From assembly GCA_035687895.1 (NCBI GenBank), contig DASRUE010000003.1:1-8518 (forward strand): DNA of 8,518 nt, written 5' to 3'. The notes below the pieces were generated by a model. That model saw nothing but the letters and a program-made list of their open reading frames with translations. It had not been told where the DNA came from and did not search any database. Source of the DNA: JAERML01 sp035687895 (GTDB lineage: Bacteria > Bacteroidota > Ignavibacteria > UBA10030 > UBA6906). Shown here piece after piece: positions 1-4,966 of the stretch (position 1 is its first letter; every line of letters starts with the position of its first letter). A program made the translations under genes and the position numbers.

Positions 1-86
1 AGGAGGAGCGCTGCTGCAACGCCAAACGGAATCCAGTTCCACTGTCGCTGAGACGAATTGTTCTGTGCGTTGTCTGTTGCGTTCAA
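1..86 (-). CDS. Putative start of a fifth operon gene, membrane protein (partial, runs off left edge)
   Basis: I do not recognise this gene. A TTG codon at 86-84 overlaps the TGA stop of the preceding ATP-grasp-like gene (TTGA overlap), the usual arrangement for translationally coupled operon genes. The frame stays open to the window edge for 28 codons. It reads as a polar Asn/Gln/Ser-rich head (about 15 residues) followed by Trp-Asn-Trp and a hydrophobic run, IPFGVAAALL, which looks like the start of a transmembrane segment. No ATG, GTG or other TTG lies in this frame just upstream, and there is no clear Shine-Dalgarno. The other two minus frames are also open over this short span, so the choice rests on the hydrophobic segment and the overlap. 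If real, it adds a membrane component (perhaps transport or anchoring) to the ligase operon. Confidence 0.4.
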   Translation of the reverse strand, partial: MNATDNAQNNSSQRQWNWIPFGVAAALL

Positions 87-1270
87 CCGAGGAATAGTCC
101 CGCCGAGCTTCCCACCCAGGCCATGTTTTTGTTGAAGTTCACGCCCATCATTTTTCCTCTCCCCAACCGGACAAGGTTGTTCACGGGCTGCAGTTCGTCC
201 AGCCAGATGTACATGATCCGGACCTCCGCCTTGGTGCCGCCATGTGGCGTCTCGATGAAAGCGCCGTACTCAACCTTCTCCTGCAGCACATACTCGGACT
301 TGCTGGCATCCGGTACTGCTGCAATGTCATCATGAGATGGACCAACCACTACCCCGCTTCCGGCGAACGAATAGAGCGGCTTAAGAACCCAGTTTTCCAA
401 ATCACCAGGCAACGAAGTCAGATTATCAAGGAACTGGGTCCGAGGTACGGTGGGATGATGAAGGTACGGAAGAGAGAACTTGCTGAGACGGAAGAACCAG
501 TTCGGATGTCCGGCCCATTCGACGTTCAGCTCATCACGGAAACTGAACGGAAGCTGCACATCGGCCTTCATCAGCTCATCGGCAATGGCACGATTGTAAA
601 TGCGGTAGATGGGAACACGCACGCCATCCTGACGGTAGAAGAGCCGGTTCTTCTCCTTTACGACGTCGCGGATATTGACTGTATTGATGCCACAGATCCG
701 CTCGGTGAGAACGAAGTCGGGACGTGTCTTCTGCTTGAGCGGGTCGAGCTCCAGCAACACCACATTTTCCGGCGCATGGTCACCGAGGATCGCCCTTCTC
801 AACAACGCGTGGTACGCCTCCAGGTCGAGTCCCCCGAGGAGATATCTCAACCCGGGGGAAAGTCCGTACACCTCTCTGTACTGCTGACAGAGCGCCGCTT
901 GAAATCCGAAGAGCGACGGGAAGCCCTGCATCTCGATCAACTTTGGGACATAGGAACCATCCTCGTTTCGAATCACACCGAAATCAACGGCAATGAACAA
1001 CGGTCGGGGCGGCTCGTTCGGGACGTTGAACTCATGCGGGATAGCTCTGCCGGAGGCAGCCAGGTAGTCCGGGTTGGTCATCAATTGCATGATGATCTCC
1101 TTCCCCGCCTGCACCATGGAATTGATCAAAGGCGTGGGTATGAAGAATGGAGTCTCCGCAACGCGGAAATCAACATGCATGCCGCAAACGCCCTCGAGGC
1201 GCTTGAGGAGAAGCTGGTAGCCTTTCTCGGTAAAATTGGTGTTGAAGGAATGGCGGAGATGGGGGATCAT
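83..1270 (-). CDS. ATP-grasp-like carboxylate-amine ligase, divergent (possibly motif-permuted)
   Basis: A protein of 395 residues from the ATG at 1270; a TTG at 1303 would give 406. I prefer the ATG: the family-like text (IPHLRHSFNTNFTEKGY) begins right after it, and the TTG lies inside a perfect inverted repeat. Neither start has a good Shine-Dalgarno. Likely role: ATP-dependent formation of an amide bond through an acylphosphate in the cytoplasm. Counting from the ATG, residues about 294-311 (WVLKPLYSFAGSGVVVGP) resemble an ATP-grasp lysine strand and glycine-rich loop. Residues 327-335 (YVLQEKVEY) and 349-356 (EVRIMYIW) resemble the following beta strands. An acidic segment, KLIEMQGFPSLFG (about 110-122), resembles the metal-binding E-x-N strand but lies before the lysine. 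That order is reminiscent of permuted ATP-grasp enzymes such as glutathionylspermidine synthase. It is the last complete gene of the minus-strand operon. The family assignment is by motif only, and the substrate is unknown. Confidence 0.7.
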   Translation of the reverse strand: MIPHLRHSFNTNFTEKGYQLLLKRLEGVCGMHVDFRVAETPFFIPTPLINSMVQAGKEIIMQLMTNPDYLAASGRAIPHEFNVPNEPPRPLFIAVDFGVIRNEDGSYVPKLIEMQGFPSLFGFQAALCQQYREVYGLSPGLRYLLGGLDLEAYHALLRRAILGDHAPENVVLLELDPLKQKTRPDFVLTERICGINTVNIRDVVKEKNRLFYRQDGVRVPIYRIYNRAIADELMKADVQLPFSFRDELNVEWAGHPNWFFRLSKFSLPYLHHPTVPRTQFLDNLTSLPGDLENWVLKPLYSFAGSGVVVGPSHDDIAAVPDASKSEYVLQEKVEYGAFIETPHGGTKAEVRIMYIWLDELQPVNNLVRLGRGKMMGVNFNKNMAWVGSSAGLFLG

Positions 1271-1287
1271 AGAAATTAACGATTGGC

Positions 1288-1312
1288 CATTGACAGTTCG
1301 CAATTGTCAATG
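1288..1312. repeat. Perfect inverted repeat, 8-bp arms and 9-nt loop
   Basis: The arms CATTGACA (1288-1295) and TGTCAATG (1305-1312) are exact reverse complements around a 9-nt loop. The repeat sits in the spacer just upstream of the second ATP-grasp-like gene and covers its alternative TTG start at 1303-1301. There is no U-run after it on the minus strand, so it is not a standard intrinsic terminator. It could be an RNA hairpin that sets downstream expression, an operator, or a copy of a small dispersed repeat. Confidence 0.6.
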
Positions 1313-1321
1313 AGTGAGAAG

Positions 1322-1343
1322 TCTCAATATCTGATGATTGAGA
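1322..1343. repeat. Perfect inverted repeat, 7-bp arms and 8-nt loop
   Basis: TCTCAAT (1322-1328) and ATTGAGA (1337-1343) are exact reverse complements around ATCTGATG. This is a second stem-loop, 9 bp from the one at 1288-1312, in the same 117-bp spacer between the aminopeptidase and ligase genes. The stem is A/T-rich and modest in stability, so it could be chance on its own. The tandem arrangement makes it more notable. Confidence 0.4.
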
Positions 1344-1357
1344 AAGCGGTACTCCGT

Positions 1358-1385
1358 TTCACGCTCTTCCTGGCTCTTCACGCTC
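1358..1385. repeat. 9-bp direct repeat beside the aminopeptidase stop codon
   Basis: TTCACGCTC occurs at 1358-1366 and again at 1377-1385 (GAGCGTGAA on the minus strand), 10 bp apart. The second copy lies 2 bp from the stop codon of the M29-type gene. Its function is unknown. It could be replication slippage, a protein-binding pair, or chance. Confidence 0.35.
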
Positions 1386-1387
1386 AG

Positions 1388-2407
1388 TCAGATAAGGAAC
1401 TCCCCTTCATGCATGATTTTCCGGTCCTCGATCCAGATGTCGAATTTGGTCCCGACGACATCGATATGGGTGGAGGATGTCCAGTTGGCCCCGGTGTGCT
1501 CGGCGTAGGGATGGCCGAACGCAATGTGGACGCCGGGAATTTTTTCATCCTGAAGGATATGTCCAATGACGTGCTTGAGCTGGATGTTCGTGCCAATGGC
1601 AAACTCGCCAACGCGCGGGCTGTTCTCGTCGGTATGGCAGTAATCCCAGAACTCCTGCTCCAGTTCTTTGTTGTCCGAAAAGATCTGGGTGATGCGATTG
1701 TCTTTTACTTCGATGGTGAGTGGTGAGTCGTTCAAATCCCCGTACTTCGCACAGAGGTAATCTCCCACCACGCCATCCACGATGAACATGCCGTTGACCA
1801 TCAGCGGGGCCGTGAAGACTTCGCCGCCGGGGAGATTTCCCCACTTGTCCGGACTGATGATGCCGCTTGTCTTTAACCACTTCAGGGAAGGACTGAATTC
1901 AGCGTGGATATCTGTGCCACGCTTTGTCCGGGCGTTCACATATGTTGCTCGCTTCGCCAGATCCCACACCTTCCCGCTGATCTCATCCACCTTATTGAAG
2001 TCTGCGCGCATTCCCTCCTGCATGATCCGTTGATTGATGTTGATCATGTGTCCGTGGCGGATCTTGTGCTTCGTTACCACTCGGGTCAGTTGCATGCGCG
2101 TGCGCAACTCTCCCATCTGCCCGGACACAGCGTAGACACTCACCTGGCTGGTGGCAAGATCGTCAAGAATTTCCTGAGGTATATCCGTGTGCGGCCGCGG
2201 GGCAAATTCCTCCAGCACATACACGTTACATCGGGCACCGACCTTGCGAATCTCATTGTACACACTTGCCGCTATGTCAATTGTCCGCTCATCGGTGATG
2301 AGGGTGACCTTTTCTTCAGGTTTCACGCGCAGGCAGACGTTCACTGCATTGTAGGCTCCTTCCCGGAGCGCGTCGTGCAGCGCGACGCCTTCAAACGGAT
2401 GTTTCAT
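1388..2407 (-). CDS. M29-family metallo-aminopeptidase (short form)
   Basis: A 339-residue cytoplasmic enzyme predicted to remove N-terminal residues from peptides using two metal ions. The hallmark NLPGGEVFTAP occurs at about 191-201. The metal and catalytic set known from the M29 aminopeptidases AmpS/AmpT can be placed: E196 (GGEVF), E268 (VGEFAIGTN), H294 (VHIAFG), Y301, then H314 and D316 in THID. The His-to-Tyr distance of 7 and the HxD spacing match the family. Typical M29 enzymes are about 400-415 residues, so this is a shorter variant. No signal peptide is evident. The ATG is 9 bp after the stop of the YbdK-like ligase gene, with only a weak purine-rich GAGAG as ribosome site, so translation is probably coupled. 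In an operon of amide ligases it may trim, recycle or mature the peptide product. The true substrate cannot be read from the sequence. Confidence 0.88.
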   Translation of the reverse strand: MKHPFEGVALHDALREGAYNAVNVCLRVKPEEKVTLITDERTIDIAASVYNEIRKVGARCNVYVLEEFAPRPHTDIPQEILDDLATSQVSVYAVSGQMGELRTRMQLTRVVTKHKIRHGHMININQRIMQEGMRADFNKVDEISGKVWDLAKRATYVNARTKRGTDIHAEFSPSLKWLKTSGIISPDKWGNLPGGEVFTAPLMVNGMFIVDGVVGDYLCAKYGDLNDSPLTIEVKDNRITQIFSDNKELEQEFWDYCHTDENSPRVGEFAIGTNIQLKHVIGHILQDEKIPGVHIAFGHPYAEHTGANWTSSTHIDVVGTKFDIWIEDRKIMHEGEFLI

Positions 2408-2416
2408 TCACTCTCT

Positions 2417-3556
2417 CTACAGTGATTTCACAGGTGCGCGCACCGGCTCGTTGAGTCCGGCGCGGGTTTCTTCAATGATGTAGTCCACCACTGCTTTCAA
2501 GTCACCGTTCGATTGTTCATAGACTTTAAGTTGCCGCTCCGCACCCGATCCCATTGCCAGAATGGTATGGATGTAGTTGATTTCCTCGCGGCTGTCCAGT
2601 TCATCGACCACATCGTCAACAAAGAGAAGAAGCTCCTTGATCAGGTCGGCCGCAGGGAGTTCCGTCTGCCGTCCGAAGTCGATGAGCTTGCCACCGAGGC
2701 CGTACCGGCTTGCCCGCCATTTGTTCTCCATGATCAGCGCACGACGATAGAGCCGGAAGCCCATGTTCGACGCGTACAGCTTGTAGAGCTTCACTACCAC
2801 CGCCTGCATCAGCGCAGCCAGGGCAACAGTCTCTTCTGCGCGCATCGGGATGTCGCAGATACGGAATTCCAGTGTTCCAAAGAACGGATGCGGGCGGAGA
2901 TCCCACCAGATCTTTTTGGCGTTGTCGATGCAGTTGGTCTTGATGAGGAGGTTGACGAAGTTCTCGTACTCAGAGTAGCTCTGGAAATAGTCCGGGATGT
3001 TGGTACGGGGAAACTTGTCGAATACCTTGCACCGGTACGATTTTAGCCCGGTGTTCCGTCCCATCCAGAATGGAGAATTGACGGACAGAGCAAGGATGTG
3101 AGGGAGGAAATACCGCGCAGCGTTCATCAGATGGATCGTTGCTTCTTTGTCATCGATGCCTATGTGGACATGAAGCCCGAAGATAAGATTTGCGCGCGCC
3201 ACCTGCTGCATGTCCTGCACAATCGTTGCATACCGGTCATCGGGGAAAATTGCCTGGCTGTGCCAGTTGGCAAAGGGATGGGTTCCGGCGGCCGCAAGTC
3301 GGAGACCGTTCTCATACGCCAGGTCTACCATCCGTTTCCGAAGCTCGCACACTTCCAGCTTCGCCTCCTTGATGTTCTTGCAGATGCCGGTCCCCACCTC
3401 CACCACGGACTGGTGCATCTCGGGCTTCACCCTCTCCTGGAGGTGCTTCTTCCCCTTCGCGATGATCTCTTCATGGATATGCGAGCGGAGGTCACGCGTC
3501 TCCGGATCAATCGTTTGGAATTCCTCTTCGATGCCTAACGTAAAGCTCGGCTGCAT
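2417..3556 (-). CDS. YbdK-type carboxylate-amine ligase (GCS2 glutamate-cysteine ligase family)
   Basis: A 379-residue protein, close to the length of E. coli YbdK (about 370). The GCS2 fold couples ATP hydrolysis to joining a carboxylate, classically the gamma-carboxyl of glutamate, to an amine. Motifs in order: LGIEEEFQ (7-14), the N-terminal acidic metal-binding strand; VEVGTGIC (52-59); GTHPFANW (91-98); HVHIGI (129-134); SPFWMGRNTGLKSYR (161-175); RPHPFFGTLEFRICD (221-235); and RASRYGLGGKLID (281-293). All expected acidic and basic clusters are present, so it should be active. The ATG lies 6 bp after the stop of the upstream ATP-grasp gene and 9 bp separate its stop from the aminopeptidase, so the three are one transcript. 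By family, gamma-glutamyl ligation to cysteine or another amine is plausible. With a RimK-like ATP-grasp beside it, a glutathione-like two-step synthesis is an inference, not proven. Confidence 0.93.
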   Translation of the reverse strand: MQPSFTLGIEEEFQTIDPETRDLRSHIHEEIIAKGKKHLQERVKPEMHQSVVEVGTGICKNIKEAKLEVCELRKRMVDLAYENGLRLAAAGTHPFANWHSQAIFPDDRYATIVQDMQQVARANLIFGLHVHIGIDDKEATIHLMNAARYFLPHILALSVNSPFWMGRNTGLKSYRCKVFDKFPRTNIPDYFQSYSEYENFVNLLIKTNCIDNAKKIWWDLRPHPFFGTLEFRICDIPMRAEETVALAALMQAVVVKLYKLYASNMGFRLYRRALIMENKWRASRYGLGGKLIDFGRQTELPAADLIKELLLFVDDVVDELDSREEINYIHTILAMGSGAERQLKVYEQSNGDLKAVVDYIIEETRAGLNEPVRAPVKSL

Positions 3557-3562
3557 ACGTGC

Positions 3563-4564
3563 CTACTTTCTGGAGGCTCTTCCACCTTCGGCGGATTTCA
3601 CGCTCCGTTTGGGTGCTGACTTCTTCTCAACGCCATTGGTATTCAGGAAGTTCGCCCACCGGTATTCCATTTCTGCCCGTTCATTGCTCAACGCCTTCTT
3701 CACCGCGAGATCCGCAACGGCGTTCACGATCCACGTGAAGTTCTCCGGCCCCACCGAGTGGTAGTCTGCATCCGGCGCGGGGTTCAGAAAATCGATTGCG
3801 TAGGGAATACCATTGCGCACGGCAAACTCCAGGGTGTTCAGGTCGTAACCGAGGGCGCGGCAAAGTTTCAGGCAGTCTTCCACAATGCGTTGTTCCAGTG
3901 CCGGGTCAAGCGGCGGTGCATCCTTTACGTACCGGCTCTCGTGTGGCTGGCGAGGATCGTATTGCATGATGTGGACATTCTCCTGACCGATGCAGTAACA
4001 GCGGACATATTCCTTGAACTCGATCCCTTCCTGCAATGTCATCACAAGGTCGCCAGTCTGATGGTAGAAATGGAAGAAGTCCCCTTCATTATGGATCTTG
4101 TAGACGTGTTTCCAGCCTCCACCGCTGTGCGGTTTGAGAAATGCCGGGAACCCAACATAGTTGAAGATCTCTTTCCAGTCGAGCGGGTACTGCAGGTTGC
4201 GCATGGATTGTGACGTGGTATTGGGCGGCGACTGGTACGACGGGAGCAGGACGGTTTTTGGGGTGGCAACGCCGATCTTCGATGCAAGCGCGTAGTTGAA
4301 AAACTTGTCGTCGGCGCTCCACCAGAAGGGATTGTTGATGACGATAGTACCACCGAGGACGGCATTCTTGAGGTATGAGCGGTAGTAGGGGATATCATGC
4401 GAGATGCGGTCAATGATCAGATCGTACTTCGTCGGATCGGCCATCCGGCTGGCGCCGACATCGACAAATTCCGCGATCACACCGGCATTCATTTCGTTGA
4501 TCTTCGCAACGAGAGCACCCGGGAATGTGTTCTCCATACCGAACAATATGCCGACTTTCTTCAT
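3563..4564 (-). CDS. RimK/glutathione-synthase-like ATP-grasp ligase
   Basis: A 333-residue protein and the first gene of the minus-strand operon. It is predicted to activate a carboxylate with ATP and join it to an amine. The N-terminal Rossmann-like part (KKVGILFGMENTFPGALV, 2-19) and the pre-ATP-grasp domain (to about 105) precede the core: PAFLKPHSGGGWKHV (140-154) with the ATP-binding lysine K144, the hinge strand LQEGIEFKEYVR (177-188), and the metal-binding strand LEFAVRNGIPYAIDFLNPAPD (245-265) with E246, D258 and N261. This is the standard ATP-grasp order. The last 20 or so residues are a basic, Ser/Lys/Arg-rich tail, probably disordered. The ATG at 4564 has a good Shine-Dalgarno (GGAGGT), one of the few in the window. 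It resembles enzymes that add an amino acid to a gamma-glutamyl or other peptide acceptor. The exact substrate is unknown. Confidence 0.85.
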   Translation of the reverse strand: MKKVGILFGMENTFPGALVAKINEMNAGVIAEFVDVGASRMADPTKYDLIIDRISHDIPYYRSYLKNAVLGGTIVINNPFWWSADDKFFNYALASKIGVATPKTVLLPSYQSPPNTTSQSMRNLQYPLDWKEIFNYVGFPAFLKPHSGGGWKHVYKIHNEGDFFHFYHQTGDLVMTLQEGIEFKEYVRCYCIGQENVHIMQYDPRQPHESRYVKDAPPLDPALEQRIVEDCLKLCRALGYDLNTLEFAVRNGIPYAIDFLNPAPDADYHSVGPENFTWIVNAVADLAVKKALSNERAEMEYRWANFLNTNGVEKKSAPKRSVKSAEGGRASRK

Positions 4565-4567
4565 GGT

Positions 4568-4573
4568 ACCTCC
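4568..4573 (-). promoter_or_regulatory. Strong Shine-Dalgarno of the operon's first gene
   Basis: GGAGGT on the minus strand, 3 nt before the ATG at 4564. The spacing is short but the match is perfect. It fixes the start of the RimK-like gene and contrasts with the weak sites of the other genes here. Confidence 0.65.
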
Positions 4574-4593
4574 GACTTGTGGTTTCGTTTCAC

Positions 4594-4622
4594 AGAATAA
4601 TGCAAGGAATCCACGACGTCAC
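4594..4622 (-). promoter_or_regulatory. Candidate sigma70-like promoter of the ligase operon
   Basis: On the minus strand, GTGACG (4622-4617) and TATTCT (4599-4594) match 4 of 6 bases each of the -35 and -10 consensus, with an ideal 17-bp spacer. Transcription would begin roughly 20-25 nt before the ATG at 4564, leaving a short leader with the GGAGGT site. The -35 overlaps a GACGTC palindrome. If the organism uses a Bacteroidota-type sigma factor, this assignment may be wrong. Confidence 0.3.
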
Positions 4623-4683
4623 AAACTACCCCAACGAACAGCAAGCATGTTATTCCTTTGGATCGTGGAGACTTCGCGGCAAT

Positions 4684-4861
4684 CTATCTTCGACTTCGAG
4701 AGTGGGGAGAGTAGGGGAAAGCTCTGAGCATAATATGGATTTCAACCCCGAGAGTCAAGAAACGCGCATGGATGTGGGCAACGAAGTCAGTTTCCTCCTC
4801 CACTTGCACAATGCTGCTCACCTCAGCCACTCCGGTGAGATCGACAACGGTGTGACATCAT
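4684..4861 (-). pseudogene. Possible small or frameshifted gene in the intergenic region
   Basis: On the minus strand AAAAGGAG (4878-4871) lies 9 nt before tandem ATG codons (4861 and 4858), a textbook start. That frame stops after 12 codons (stop at 4825-4823). One base forward, a 57-codon frame (4857-4684) has coding-like features: many G-starting codons, third-position G/C above half, and an alternating hydrophobic pattern (VVDLTGVAEVSSIVQVEE, then HIHARFLTLGVEIHI). Skipping one C near 4852 would join the start to this frame. Towards the end a third frame reads more naturally (a segment like PTLEVEDRLPRSLHD), which suggests a second frame change. It may be a decayed gene, a leader peptide, or chance, and the plus strand over the same bases is also open. 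I recognise no family. Confidence 0.28.
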
Positions 4862-4885
4862 CGAGGTGATCTCCTTTTCTCTTCG

Positions 4886-4914
4886 TTGATTTTCGGACTG
4901 AATTTGCGTTAATT
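4886..4914 (+). promoter_or_regulatory. Candidate promoter of mutS
   Basis: TTGATT (4886-4891), a 17-bp spacer and TTAATT (4909-4914) resemble a weak sigma70-type promoter (4 of 6 and 3 of 6 matches) about 50 bp before the mutS ATG. It lies in the only distinctly A/T-rich stretch before the gene. The match is modest. Confidence 0.25.
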
Positions 4915-4966
4915 GCCTTTGTCAAACTCCTGAAGTGCCTGTTGCATTGCACCCGACGCGTCCTCC

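Larger units (their letters stand above)
4565..4966. other. 402-bp divergent intergenic region
   Basis: This is the space between the ligase operon (leftward) and mutS (rightward). It contains candidate promoters near each end and a coding-like remnant on the minus strand in the middle. I see no tRNA, riboswitch fold, long repeat or clear terminator. Confidence 0.7.

Noticed and set aside
242..1279. Long plus-strand open frame (345 codons) opposite the second ATP-grasp-like gene
   Set aside because: It is a mirror of the real minus-strand gene. Its translation has no recognisable motif, while the minus strand carries ATP-grasp-like motifs and fits the operon.
1904..2425. Plus-strand frame opposite the aminopeptidase
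   Set aside because: The opposite strand encodes a clear M29 enzyme with all metal ligands; the plus-strand product is His/Leu-rich antisense noise.
3210..3764. Plus-strand frame crossing the YbdK/ATP-grasp junction
   Set aside because: It spans two confidently called genes on the other strand and shows no domain.
4525..4869. Plus-strand frame of 114 codons over the intergenic region
   Set aside because: It begins inside the RimK-like gene in antisense. Its intergenic part is open but has no good ribosome site, and the minus-strand reading has the better start signal. I could not decide firmly, so only the minus remnant is listed, at low confidence.
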